From positions 10,315,001 to 10,379,000 of the forward strand of contig OY756971.1 in NCBI GenBank assembly GCA_963580455.1: a stretch of 64,000 bases of DNA, read 5' to 3'. Below are positions 39,167 through 54,000 of the stretch, one piece after another (position 1 is the stretch's first letter; the number at the start of each line of letters is the position of its first letter). A model generated the notes under the pieces. The model did no database searches, was not told the origin of the DNA, and worked only from the letters and a program-made list of their open reading frames with translations. A program made the translations under genes and the position numbers. Source of the stretch: Euonymus europaeus. Taxonomy: Eukaryota > Streptophyta > Magnoliopsida > Celastrales > Celastraceae.

Positions 39167-42100
39167 GAGAGTGTTGAGCAACTTCGGACCATCAGTGTTG
39201 TGTGTACACCTTTTATTGTTCTTCCATTTGAAATTTTACGAGTATAAGCGTCAAGATTAATTAATTGCCAAAACACCAACTTTCTATGAGAAATGGATAA
39301 AGCCATTAAAAGCTCCTCCATAAAGAGAGTTCAGCAAGTTCGGACCATCAAAGTTGCTAGGTGTACACTTTGTATTATTTTTCTATGTCAAATTTTATGA
39401 GTATAAGCTTCCAATATTAGTTCGATGCCAAAACACTAACTTTCTATGACAAATGGACAAAACCGTTAAAAGGTCCTCCATAGAGAGAGTTGAGCAACTT
39501 CGAACCAGAAAAGTTTCTCGGTGTACACTTTTTAATGTTCTTCTATGTCTAATTTTACAAGTATAAGCTTCCTAGATTATTTCGATGCCAAAACCCCAAC
39601 TTTCTATGACCAATGGACAAAATTGTTAAAAGCTCCTCCATAGAGAGAGTTGAGCAACTTCGGACCATCAAAGTTGCTCGGGGTACACTTTGTATTGTTT
39701 TTCTATGTCAAATTTTATGTGTATAAGCTTCCCAGATTATTTCGATGCCAAAACACCAACTTTGTATGACAAATGGACAAAATTGTTAAAAGCTCCTCTA
39801 TAGAGAGAGTTGAGGAACTTCGAACCATCAAAGTTGCCCGATGTAACTTTTTATTGTGCTTCTATGTCAAATTTTACGAGTATAAGCTTCCTAGATTATT
39901 TCAATGCTAAAACACCAACTTTCTATGAGGAATGGACAAAATTGTTAAAAGCACCTCCATAGAGAGAGTTGAGCAACTTCGGACCATCAAAGTTCCTCAG
40001 TGTACAGTTTTTATTGTGCATCTATGTCAAATTTTACGAGTATAAGCTTCTAAGATTATTTCGATGCAAAACACCAACATGCTATGACAAATGGACAAAA
40101 TTGTTAAAAGCTCCTCCATAGATAGAGTTAATCAACTTCAGACCATCGAAGTTGCTCGGTGTACACTTTTTATTGTTCTTCTATGTCAAATTTTACGAGT
40201 ATAAGCTTCTTAGATTATTTCGATGCGAAAACCCCAACTTTCTATGACAAATTCACAAAATTGTTAAAAGCTCCCCCATAGAGAGTGTTGAGCAACTTCG
40301 GACCATCAGTATTGTGTGTACTCCTTTTATTGTTCTTCCATTTGAAATTTTACGAGTATAAGCGTCAAGATTAATTAATTGCCAAAACACCAAATTTCTA
40401 TGAGAAATGGATAAAGCCATTAAAAGCTCCTCCATAGAGAGAGTTGAGCAAGTTCGGACCATCAAAGTTGCTTGGTGTACACTTTGTATTATTTTTCTTT
40501 GTCAAATTTTACGAGTATAAGCTTCCAAGATTATTTCGATGCCAAAACACCAACTTTCTATGACAAATGGACAAAACCGTTAAAAGCTCCTCCATAGAGA
40601 GAGTTGAGCAATTTCGAACCAGAAAAGTTGCTCGGTGTACACTTTTTAATGTTCTTCTATGTCTAATTTTACAAGTATAAGCTTCCTAGATTATTTCGAT
40701 GCCAAAACACCAACTTTCTATGACCAATGGACGAAATTGTTAAAAGCTCCTCCATAGAGAGAGTTGAGCAACTTCGGACCATCAAAGTTGCTCGGGGTAC
40801 ACTTTTTATTGTGCTTCTATGTCAAATTTTACGAGAGTGAGCTTCCTAGATTATTTCGATGCAAAAACACCAACTTTCTATGACAAATGGACAAAATCGT
40901 TAAAAGCTCCTCCATAGATAGAGTTAATCAACTTCAGACCATCGAAGTTGCTCGGTGTACACTTTTTATTGTTCTTCTATGTCAAATTTTACGAGTATAA
41001 GCTTCTTAGATTATTTCGATGCGAAAACCCCAACTTTCTATGACTAATGCACAAAATTGTTAAAAGCTCCCCCATAGAGAGTGTTGAGCAACTTCGGACC
41101 ATCAGTATTGTGTGTACTCCTTTTATTGTTCTTCCATTTGAAATTTTACGAGTATAAGCGTCAAGATTAATTAATTGCCAAAACACCAACTTTCTATGAG
41201 AAATGGATAAAGCCATTAAAAGCTCCTCCATAGAGAGAGTTGAGCAAGTTCGAACCATCAAAGTTGCTTGGTGTACACTTTGTATTGTTTTTCTATGTCA
41301 AATTTTACGAGTATAAGCTTCCAAGATTATTTCGATGCCAAAACACCAATTTTCTATGACAAATCGACAAAATTGTTAAAAGCTCCTCTATAGAGAGAGT
41401 TGAGCATTTTCGAACCATCAAAGTTGCTCGGTGAAACTTTTTACTGTGCTTTTATGTCAAATTTTACGAGTATAAGCTTCCAAGATTATTTCGATGCCAA
41501 AACACCAACTTTCTATGACAAATGGACAAAACCGTTAAAAGCTCCTCGATAGAGAGAGTTAAGCAACTTCGAACCAGAAAAGTTACTCGGTGTACACTTT
41601 TTAATGTTCTTCTATGTCAAATTTTACAAGTATAAGCTTCCTAGATTATTTCGATGCCAAAACACCAACTTTCTATGTCCAATGGACAAAATTGTTAAAA
41701 GCTCCTCCATAGAGAGAGTTGAGCAACTTCGGACCATCAAAGTTGCTCGGTGTATACTTTTTATTGTGCTTCTATGTCAAATTTTACGAGTATAAGCTTC
41801 CAAGATTATTTCGATGCCAAAACACCAACTTTCTATGACAAATGGACAAATCCGTTAAAAGCACCTCCATAAAGAGAGTTGAGCAAGGTCGGACCATCAA
41901 AGTTGCTAGGTGTACACGTTTTATTGTTTTTCTATGTCAAATTTTACGAGTATAAGCTTCCTAGATTATTTCAAAGCAAAAACCCCCAACTTTCTATGAC
42001 CAATGAACAAAATTGTTAAAAGCTCTTCCATGGAGAGGTATTGAGCAACTTCGGACCATCAAAGTTGCTTGGTGTACACCTTTTATTGTTCTTCTATTTG

Positions 42101-45100
42101 AAATTTTACGAGTATAAGCGTCAAGATTAATTAATTGCCAAAACACCAACTTTCTATGAGAAATGGAAAAAGCCATTAAAAGTTCCTCCATAGAGAGAGT
42201 TGAGCAAGTTCGAACCATCAAAGTTGCTTGGTGTACACTTTGTATTGTTTTTCTATGTCAAATTTTATGAGTATAAGCTTCCTAGATTATTTCGATGCCA
42301 AAACACCAATTTTCTATGACAAATCGACAAAATTGTTAAAAGCTCCTCTATAAGAGAGAGTTGTGAACTTCGAACCATCAAAGTTGCTCGGTGTAACTTT
42401 TGATTGTGCTTCTATGTCAAATTTTACGAGTATAAGCTTCCTAGATTATTTCAATGCTAAAACACCAACTTTCTATGACGAATGGACAAAATTGTTAAAA
42501 GCACCTCCATAGAGAGAGTTGAGCAACTTCGGACCATCAAAGTTCCTCAGTGTACAGTTTTTATTGTGCATCTATGTCAAATTTTACGAGTATAAGCTTC
42601 TAAGATTATTTCGATGCAAAACACCAACATGCTATGACAAATGGACAAAATCGTTAAAAGCTCTTCCATAGATAGATTTAATCAACTTCAGACCATCAAA
42701 GTTGCTCGATGTACACTTTTTATTGTTCTTCTATGTCAAATTTTACGAGTATAAGCTTCCTAGATTATTTCGATGCGAAAACCCCAACTTTCTATGACAA
42801 ATTCAAAAAATTGTTAAAAGTTCATGCATAGAGAGTGTTGAGCAACTTCGGACCATCAGTGTTGTGTGTACACCTTTTATTGTTCTTCCATTTGAAATTT
42901 TACGAGTATAAGCGTCAAGATTAATTAATTGCCAAAACACCAACTTTCTATGAGAAATGGATAAAGCCATTAAAAGCTCCTCCATAAAGAGAGTTCAGCA
43001 AGTTCGGACCATCAAAGTTGCTAGGTGTACACTTTGTATTATTTTTCTATGTCAAATTTTATGAGTATAAGCTTCCAATATTAGTTCGATGCCAAAACAC
43101 TAACTTTCTATGACAAATGGACAAAACCGTTAAAAGGTCCTCCATAGAGAGAGTTGAGCAACTTCGAACCAGAAAAGTTTCTCGGTGTACACTTTTTAAT
43201 GTTCTTCTATGTCTAATTTTACAAGTATAAGCTTCCTAGATTATTTCGATGCCAAAACCCCAACTTTCTATGACCAATGGACAAAATTGTTAAAAGCTCC
43301 TCCATAGAGAGAGTTGAGCAACTTCGGACCATCAAAGTTGCTCGGGGTACACTTTGTATTGTTTTTCTATGTCAAATTTTATGTGTATAAGCTTCCCAGA
43401 TTATTTCGATGCCAAAACACCAACTTTGTATGACAAATGGACAAAATTGTTAAAAGCTCCTCTATAGAGAGAGTTGAGGAACTTCGAACCATCAAAGTTG
43501 CCCGATGTAACTTTTTATTGTGCTTCTATGTCAAATTTTACGAGTATAAGCTTCCTAGATTATTTCAATGCTAAAACACCAACTTTCTATGATGAATGGA
43601 CAAAATTGTTAAAAGCACCTCCATAAAGAGAGTTGAGCAACTTCGGACCATCAAAGTTCCTCAGTGTACAGTTTTTATTGTGCATCTATGTCAAATTTTA
43701 CGAGTATAAGCTTCTGAGATTATTTCGATGCAAAACACCAACATGCTATGACAAATGGACAAAATCGTTAAAAGCTCCTCCATAGATAGAGTTAATCAAC
43801 ATCAGACCATCGAAGTTGCTCGGTGTACACTTTTTATTGTTCTTCTATGTCAAATTTTACGAGTATAAGCTTCTTAGATTATTTCGATGCGAAAACCCCA
43901 ACTTTCTATGACAAATTCACAAAATTGTTAAAAGCTCCCCCATAGAGAGTGTTGAGCAACTTCGGACCATCAGTATTGTGTGTACTCCTTTTATTGTTCT
44001 TCCATTTGAAATTTTACGAGTATAAGCGTCAAGATTAATTAATTGCCAAAACACCAAATTTCTATGAGAAATGGATAAAGCCATTAAAAGCTCCTCCATA
44101 GAGAGAGTTGAGCAAGTTCGGACCATCAAAGTTGCTTGGTGTACACTTTGTATTATTTTTCTTTGTCAAATTTTACGAGTATAAGCTTCCAAGATTATTT
44201 CGATGCCAAAACACCAACTTTCTATGACAAATGGACAAAACCGTTAAAAGCTCCTCCATAGAGAGAGTTGAGCAATTTCGAACCAGAAAAGTTGCTCGGT
44301 GTACACTTTTTAATGTTCTTCTATGTCTAATTTTACAAGTATAAGCTTCCTAGATTATTTCGATGCCAAAACACCAACTTTCTATGACCAATGGACGAAA
44401 TTGTTAAAAGCTCCTCCATAGAGAGAGTTGAGCAACTTCGGACCATCAAAGTTGCTCGGGGTACACTTTTTATTGTGCTTCTATGTCAAATTTTACGAGA
44501 GTAAGCTTCCTAGATTATTTCGATGCAAAAACACCAACTTTCTATGACAAATGGACAAAGCCGGTAAAAGCACCTCCATAAAGAGAGTTGAGCAAGTTCG
44601 GACCATCAAAGTTGCTCGGTGTATACGTTTTATTGTTTTTCTATGTCAAATTTTACGAGTATAAACTTCCTAGATTATATCGATGCAAAAACCCCCAACT
44701 TTCTATGACTAATGCACAAAATTGTTAAAAGCTCTTCCATAGAGAGGTGTTGAGCAACTTCGGACCATCGAAGTTGCTTGGTGTACAACTTTTATTATTC
44801 TTCTATCAGAAATTTTACGAGTATAAGCTTCAGGATTAATTAATTGCCAAAACACCAACTTTCTATGAGAAATGGAAAAAGCCATTAAAAGCTCCTTCAT
44901 AGAGAGAGTTGAGCAAGTTCGGACCATCAAAGTTGCTTGGTGTACACTTTGTATTGTTTTTCTATGTCAAATTTTATGAGTATAAGCTTCCTAGATTATT
45001 TCGATGCCAAAACGCCAACTTTCTATGACCAATGGACAAAATTGTTAAAAGCTCTTCCATAGAGAGAGTTGAGCAACTTCGGACGATCAAAATTGCTCGG

Positions 45101-48093
45101 TGTACACTTTTTGTTGTGCTTCTATGTCAAATTTTACGAGTATAAGCTTCCTAGATTATTTCGATGCCAAAACACCAACTTTCTATGACAAATGGATAAA
45201 GCCGTTAAAAGCAACTACATAAAGAGAGTTGAGCAAGTTCGGACCATCAAAGTTGCTTGGTGTACACGTTTTATTGTTTTTCTATGTAAAATTTTACGAG
45301 TATAGGCTTCCTAAATTATTTCGATGCAAAAACCCCCAACTTTCTATGACCAATGCACAAAATTGTTAAAAGCTCTTCCATAGAGAGGTGTTGAGGAACT
45401 TCGGTCCATCAAAGTTGCTTGGTGTACACCTTGTATTGTTTTTCTTTGTCAAATTTAATGAGTATAAGCTTCCTAGATTATTTCGATGCCAAAACCCCAA
45501 CTTTCTTTGAGAAAAGGACAAAATTGTTAAAAGCTCCTCTATAGAGAGAGTTGAGCATTTTCGAACCATCAAAGATGGTCGGTGAAACTTTTTACTGTGC
45601 TTCTATGTCAAATTTTACGAGTATAAGCTTCCAAGATTATTTCGATGCCAAAACACCAACTTTCTATGACAAATGGACAAAACCGTTAAAAGCTCCTCCA
45701 TAGAGAGAGTTGAGCAACTTCGGACCATCAAAGTTGCTCGGTGTACACTTTTTATTGTGCTTCTATGTCAAATTTTACGAGTATAAGCTTCCTAGATTAT
45801 TTCGATGCCAAAACACCAACTTTCTATGACCAATAGTCAAAATTGTTAAAAGCTCCTCCATAGAGAGAGTTGAGCAACTTCGGACCATCAAAGTTGCTCG
45901 TTGTACACTTTTTATTTTGCTTCTACGTCAAATTTTACGAGTATAAGCTTCCTAGATTATTTCGATGTCAAAACACCAACTTTCTATGACAAATGGACAA
46001 AGCCGTTAAAAGCACCTCCATAAAGAGAGTTGAGCAAGTTCGGACCATCAAAGTTGCTCGGTGTACACGTTTTATTGTTTTTCTATGTCAAATTTTACGA
46101 GTATAAGCTTCCTAGATTATTTCGATGCAAAAACCCCCAACTTTCTATGACCAATGCACAAAATTGTTAAAAGCTCTTCCATGGAAAGGTATTGAGCAAC
46201 TTCGGACCATCAAAGTTGCTTGGTGTACACCTTTTATTGTTTTTCTATTTGAAATTTTACGAGTATAAGCGTCAAGATTAATTAATTGCCAAAACACCAA
46301 TTTTCTATGAGAAATGGAAAAAGCCATTAAAAGTTCCTCCATAGAGAGAGTTGAGCAAGTTCGGACCATCAAAGTTGCTTGGTGTACACTTTGTATTGTT
46401 TTTCTATGTCAAATTTTATGAGTATAAGCTTCCTAGATTATTTCGATGCCAAAACACCAATTTTCTATAACAAATGGACAAAATTGTTAAAAGCTCCTCT
46501 ATAGAGAGAGTTGTGGAACTTCGAACCATCAAAGTTGCTCGGTGTAACTTTTTATTGTGCTTCTATGTCAAATTTTACGAGTATAAGCTTCCGAGATTAT
46601 TTCAATGCTAAAACACCAACTTTCTATGACGATTGGACAAAATTGTTAAAAGCACCTCCATAGAGAGAGTTGAGCAACTTCGTACCATCAAAGTTCCTCA
46701 GTGTACAGTTTTTATTGTGCATCTATGTCAAATTTTATGAGTATAAGCTTCTAAGATTATTTCGATGCAAAACAACAACATGCTATGACAAATGGACAAA
46801 ATCGTTAAAAGCTCATTCATAGATAGATTTAATCAACTTCAGACCATCAAAGTTGCTCGATGTACACTTTTTATTGTTCTTCTATGTCAAATTTTACGAG
46901 TATAAGCTTCCTAGATTATTTCGATGCAAAAACCCTAACTTTCTATGACAAATTCACAAAATTGTTAAAAGCTGCTCCATAGAGTGTTGAGCAACTTCGG
47001 ACCATCAGTGTTGTGTGTACACCTTTTATTGTTCTTCCATTTGAAATTTTACGAGTATAAGCGTCAAGATTAATTAATTGCCAAAACACCAACTTTCTAT
47101 GAGAAATGGATAAAGCCATTAAAAGCTCCTCTATAAAGAGAGTTCAGCAAGTTCGGACCATCAAAGTTGCTAGGTGTACACTTTGTATTATTTTTCTATG
47201 TCAAATTTTACGAGTATAAGCATCCAATATTATTTCGATGCCAAAACACTAACTTTCTATGACAAATGGACAAAACCGTTAAAAGGTCCTCCATAGAGAG
47301 AGTTGAGCAACTTCGAACCAGAAAAATTGCTCGGTGTACACTTTTTAATGTTCTTCTATATCAAATTTTACAAGTATAAGCTTCCTAGATTGTTTCGATG
47401 CCAAAACACCAACTTTCTATGACCAATGGACAAAATTGTTAAAAGCTCCTCCATAGAGAGAGTTGAGCAAGTTCGGACCATCAAAGTTGCTTGGTGTACA
47501 CTTTGTATTGTTTTTCTATGTCAAATTTTATGTGTATAAGCTTCCTAGATTTTTTCGATGCCAAAACACCAATTTTCTATGACAAATGGACAAAATTGTT
47601 AAAAGTTCCTCTATAGAGAGAGTTGAGGAACTTCGAACCGTCAAAGTTGCCCGATGTAACTTTTTATTGTGCTTCTATGTCAAATTTTACGAGTATAAGC
47701 TTCCTAGATTATTTCAATGCTAAAACACCAACTTTTTATGATGAATGGACAAAATTGTTAAAAGCACCTCCATAGAGAGAGTTGAGCAACTTCGGACCAT
47801 CAAAGTTCCTCAGTGTACAGTTTTTATTGTGCATCTATGTCAAATTTTACGAGTATAAGCTTCTAAGATTATTTCGATGCAAAACACCAACATGCTATGA
47901 CAAATGGACAAAATCGTTAAAAGCTCCTCCATAGATTGAGTTAATCAACTTTAGACCATCGAAGTTGCTCGGTGTACACTTTTTATTGTTCTTCTATGTC
48001 AAATTTTACGAGTATAAGCTTCCTAGATTATTTCGATACGAAGACCCCAACTTTCTATGACAAATTCACAAAATTGTTAAAAGCTCCACCATA
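39167..48093 (+). repeat. 56-monomer HOR, unit 2
   Basis: Nearly identical to unit 1 at +8,927. Differences noticed include ACGAGAGTGAGC at about 40,831 (GAGAGTAAGC in unit 1), GCCGGTAAAAG near 44,571 (GCCGTTAAAAG in units 1 and 3), GCTTCTGAGATT near 43,711 and GACGATTGGAC near 46,629. All are single-base changes; no length difference was seen. Confidence 0.93.
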
Positions 48094-51000
48094 GAGAGTG
48101 TTGAGCAACTTCGGACCATCAGTGTTGTGTGTACACCTTTTATTGTTCTTCCATTTGAAATTTTACGAGTATAAGCGTCAAGATTAATTAATTGCCAAAA
48201 CACCAACTTTCTATGAGAAATGGATAAAGCCATTAAAAGCTCCTCCATAAAGAGAGTTCAGCAAGTTCGGACCATCAAAGTTGCTAGGTGTACACTTTGT
48301 ATTATTTTTCTATGTCAAATTTTATGAGTATAAGCTTCCAATATTAGTTCGATGCCAAAACACTAACTTTCTATGACAAATGGACAAAACCGTTAAAAGG
48401 TCCTCCATAGAGAGAGTTGAGCAACTTCGAACCAGAAAAGTTTCTCGGTGTACACTTTTTAATGTTCTTCTATGTCTAATTTTACAAGTATAAGCTTCCT
48501 AGATTATTTCGATGCCAAAACCCCAACTTTCTATGACCAATGGACAAAATTGTTAAAAGCTCCTCCATAGAGAGAGTTGAGCAACTTCGGACCATCAAAG
48601 TTGCTCGGGGTACACTTTGTATTGTTTTTCTATGTCAAATTTTATGTGTATAAGCTTCCCAGATTATTTCGATGCCAAAACACCAACTTTGTATGACAAA
48701 TGGACAAAATTGTTAAAAGCTCCTCTATAGAGAGAGTTGAGGAACTTCGAACCATCAAAGTTGCCCGATGTAACTTTTTATTGTGCTTCTATGTCAAATT
48801 TTACGAGTATAAGCTTCCTAGATTATTTCAATGCTAAAACACCAACTTTCTATGAGGAATGGACAAAATTGTTAAAAGCACCTCCATAGAGAGAGTTGAG
48901 CAACTTCGGACCATCAAAGTTCCTCAGTGTACAGTTTTTATTGTGCATCTATGTCAAATTTTACGAGTATAAGCTTCTAAGATTATTTCGATGCAAAACA
49001 CCAACATGCTATGACAAATGGACAAAATTGTTAAAAGCTCCTCCATAGATAGAGTTAATCAACTTCAGACCATCGAAGTTGCTCGGTGTACACTTTTTAT
49101 TGTTCTTCTATGTCAAATTTTACGAGTATAAGCTTCTTAGATTATTTCGATGCGAAAACCCCAACTTTCTATGACAAATTCACAAAATTGTTAAAAGCTC
49201 CCCCATAGAGAGTGTTGAGCAACTTCGGACCATCAGTATTGTGTGTACTCCTTTTATTGTTCTTCCATTTGAAATTTTACGAGTATAAGCGTCAAGATTA
49301 ATTAATTGCCAAAACACCAAATTTCTATGAGAAATGGATAAAGCCATTAAAAGCTCCTCCATAGAGAGAGTTGAGCAAGTTCGGACCATCAAAGTTGCTT
49401 GGTGTACACTTTGTATTATTTTTCTTTGTCAAATTTTACGAGTATAAGCTTCCAAGATTATTTCGATGCCAAAACACCAACTTTCTATGACAAATGGACA
49501 AAACCGTTAAAAGCTCCTCCATAGAGAGAGTTGAGCAATTTCGAACCAGAAAAGTTGCTCGGTGTACACTTTTTAATGTTCTTCTATGTCTAATTTTACA
49601 AGTATAAGCTTCCTAGATTATTTCGATGCCAAAACACCAACTTTCTATGACCAATGGACGAAATTGTTAAAAGCTCCTCCATAGAGAGAGTTGAGCAACT
49701 TCGGACCATCAAAGTTGCTCGGGGTACACTTTTTATTGTGCTTCTATGTCAAATTTTACGAGAGTAAGCTTCCTAGATTATTTCGATGCAAAAACACCAA
49801 CTTTCTATGACAAATGGACAAAATCGTTAAAAGCTCCTCCATAGATAGAGTTAATCAACTTCAGACCATCGAAGTTGCTCGGTGTACACTTTTTATTGTT
49901 CTTCTATGTCAAATTTTACGAGTATAAGCTTCTTAGATTATTTCGATGCGAAAACCCCAACTTTCTATGACTAATGCACAAAATTGTTAAAAGCTCCCCC
50001 ATAGAGAGTGTTGAGCAACTTCGGACCATCAGTATTGTGTGTACTCCTTTTATTGTTCTTCCATTTGAAATTTTACGAGTATAAGCGTCAAGATTAATTA
50101 ATTGCCAAAACACCAACTTTCTATGAGAAATGGATAAAGCCATTAAAAGCTCCTCCATAGAGAGAGTTGAGCAAGTTCGAACCATCAAAGTTGCTTGGTG
50201 TACACTTTGTATTGTTTTTCTATGTCAAATTTTACGAGTATAAGCTTCCAAGATTATTTCGATGCCAAAACACCAATTTTCTATGACAAATCGACAAAAT
50301 TGTTAAAAGCTCCTCTATAGAGAGAGTTGAGCATTTTCGAACCATCAAAGTTGCTCGGTGAAACTTTTTACTGTGCTTTTATGTCAAATTTTACGAGTAT
50401 AAGCTTCCAAGATTATTTCGATGCCAAAACACCAACTTTCTATGACAAATGGACAAAACCGTTAAAAGCTCCTCGATAGAGAGAGTTAAGCAACTTCGAA
50501 CCAGAAAAGTTACTCGGTGTACACTTTTTAATGTTCTTCTATGTCAAATTTTACAAGTATAAGCTTCCTAGATTATTTCGATGCCAAAACACCAACTTTC
50601 TATGTCCAATGGACAAAATTGTTAAAAGCTCCTCCATAGAGAGAGTTGAGCAACTTCGGACCATCAAAGTTGCTCGGTGTATACTTTTTATTGTGCTTCT
50701 ATGTCAAATTTTACGAGTATAAGCTTCCAAGATTATTTCGATGCCAAAACACCAACTTTCTATGACAAATGGACAAATCCGTTAAAAGCACCTCCATAAA
50801 GAGAGTTGAGCAAGGTCGGACCATCAAAGTTGCTAGGTGTACACGTTTTATTGTTTTTCTATGTCAAATTTTACGAGTATAAGCTTCCTAGATTATTTCA
50901 AAGCAAAAACCCCCAACTTTCTATGACCAATGAACAAAATTGTTAAAAGCTCTTCCATGGAGAGGTATTGAGCAACTTCGGACCATCAAAGTTGCTTGGT

Positions 51001-54000
51001 GTACACCTTTTATTGTTCTTCTATTTGAAATTTTACGAGTATAAGCGTCAAGATTAATTAATTGCCAAAACACCAACTTTCTATGAGAAATGGAAAAAGC
51101 CATTAAAAGTTCCTCCATAGAGAGAGTTGAGCAAGTTCGAACCATCAAAGTTGCTTGGTGTACACTTTGTATTGTTTTTCTATGTCAAATTTTATGAGTA
51201 TAAGCTTCCTAGATTATTTCGATGCCAAAACACCAATTTTCTATGACAAATCGACAAAATTGTTAAAAGCTCCTCTATAAGAGAGAGTTGTGAACTTCGA
51301 ACCATCAAAGTTGCTCGGTGTAACTTTTGATTGTGCTTCTATGTCAAATTTTACGAGTATAAGCTTCCTAGATTATTTCAATGCTAAAACACCAACTTTC
51401 TATGACGAATGGACAAAATTGTTAAAAGCACCTCCATAGAGAGAGTTGAGCAACTTCGGACCATCAAAGTTCCTCAGTGTACAGTTTTTATTGTGCATCT
51501 ATGTCAAATTTTACGAGTATAAGCTTCTAAGATTATTTCGATGCAAAACACCAACATGCTATGACAAATGGACAAAATCGTTAAAAGCTCTTCCATAGAT
51601 AGATTTAATCAACTTCAGACCATCAAAGTTGCTCGATGTACACTTTTTATTGTTCTTCTATGTCAAATTTTACGAGTATAAGCTTCCTAGATTATTTCGA
51701 TGCGAAAACCCCAACTTTCTATGACAAATTCAAAAAATTGTTAAAAGTTCATGCATAGAGAGTGTTGAGCAACTTCGGACCATCAGTGTTGTGTGTACAC
51801 CTTTTATTGTTCTTCCATTTGAAATTTTACGAGTATAAGCGTCAAGATTAATTAATTGCCAAAACACCAACTTTCTATGAGAAATGGATAAAGCCATTAA
51901 AAGCTCCTCCATAAAGAGAGTTCAGCAAGTTCGGACCATCAAAGTTGCTAGGTGTACACTTTGTATTATTTTTCTATGTCAAATTTTATGAGTATAAGCT
52001 TCCAATATTAGTTCGATGCCAAAACACTAACTTTCTATGACAAATGGACAAAACCGTTAAAAGGTCCTCCATAGAGAGAGTTGAGCAACTTCGAACCAGA
52101 AAAGTTTCTCGGTGTACACTTTTTAATGTTCTTCTATGTCTAATTTTACAAGTATAAGCTTCCTAGATTATTTCGATGCCAAAACCCCAACTTTCTATGA
52201 CCAATGGACAAAATTGTTAAAAGCTCCTCCATAGAGAGAGTTGAGCAACTTCGGACCATCAAAGTTGCTCGGGGTACACTTTGTATTGTTTTTCTATGTC
52301 AAATTTTATGTGTATAAGCTTCCCAGATTATTTCGATGCCAAAACACCAACTTTGTATGACAAATGGACAAAATTGTTAAAAGCTCCTCTATAGAGAGAG
52401 TTGAGGAACTTCGAACCATCAAAGTTGCCCGATGTAACTTTTTATTGTGCTTCTATGTCAAATTTTACGAGTATAAGCTTCCTAGATTATTTCAATGCTA
52501 AAACACCAACTTTCTATGATGAATGGACAAAATTGTTAAAAGCACCTCCATAAAGAGAGTTGAGCAACTTCGGACCATCAAAGTTCCTCAGTGTACAGTT
52601 TTTATTGTGCATCTATGTCAAATTTTACGAGTATAAGCTTCTAAGATTATTTCGATGCAAAACACCAACATGCTATGACAAATGGACAAAATCGTTAAAA
52701 GCTCCTCCATAGATAGAGTTAATCAACATCAGACCATCGAAGTTGCTCGGTGTACACTTTTTATTGTTCTTCTATGTCAAATTTTACGAGTATAAGCTTC
52801 TTAGATTATTTCGATGCGAAAACCCCAACTTTCTATGACAAATTCACAAAATTGTTAAAAGCTCCCCCATAGAGAGTGTTGAGCAACTTCGGACCATCAG
52901 TATTGTGTGTACTCCTTTTATTGTTCTTCCATTTGAAATTTTACGAGTATAAGCGTCAAGATTAATTAATTGCCAAAACACCAAATTTCTATGAGAAATG
53001 GATAAAGCCATTAAAAGCTCCTCCATAGAGAGAGTTGAGCAAGTTCGGACCATCAAAGTTGCTTGGTGTACACTTTGTATTATTTTTCTTTGTCAAATTT
53101 TACGAGTATAAGCTTCCAAGATTATTTCGATGCCAAAACACCAACTTTCTATGACAAATGGACAAAACCATTAAAAGCTCCTCCATAGAGAGAGTTGAGC
53201 AATTTCGAACCAGAAAAGTTGCTCGGTGTACACTTTTTAATGTTCTTCTATGTCTAATTTTACAAGTATAAGCTTCCTAGATTATTTCGATGCCAAAACA
53301 CCAACTTTCTATGACCAATGGACGAAATTGTTAAAAGCTCCTCCATAGAGAGAGTTGAGCAACTTCGGACCATCAAAGTTGCTCGGGGTACACTTTTTAT
53401 TGTGCTTCTATGTCAAATTTTACGAGAGTAAGCTTCCTAGATTATTTCGATGCAAAAACACCAACTTTCTATGACAAATGGACAAAGCCGTTAAAAGCAC
53501 CTCCATAAAGAGAGTTGAGCAAGTTCGGACCATCAAAGTTGCTCGGTGTATACGTTTTATTGTTTTTCTATGTCAAATTTTACGAGTATAAACTTCCTAG
53601 ATTATATCGATGCAAAAACCCCCAACTTTCTATGACTAATGCACAAAATTGTTAAAAGCTCTTCCATAGAGAGGTGTTGAGCAACTTCGGACCATCGAAG
53701 TTGCTTGGTGTACAACTTTTATTATTCTTCTATCAGAAATTTTACGAGTATAAGCTTCAGGATTAATTAATTGCCAAAACACCAACTTTCTATGAGAAAT
53801 GGAAAAAGCCATTAAAAGCTCCTTCATAGAGAGAGTTGAGCAAGTTCGGACCATCAAAGTTGCTTGGTGTACACTTTGTATTGTTTTTCTATGTCAAATT
53901 TTATGAGTATAAGCTTCCTAGATTATTTCGATGCCAAAACGCCAACTTTCTATGACCAATGGACAAAATTGTTAAAAGCTCTTCCATAGAGAGAGTTGAG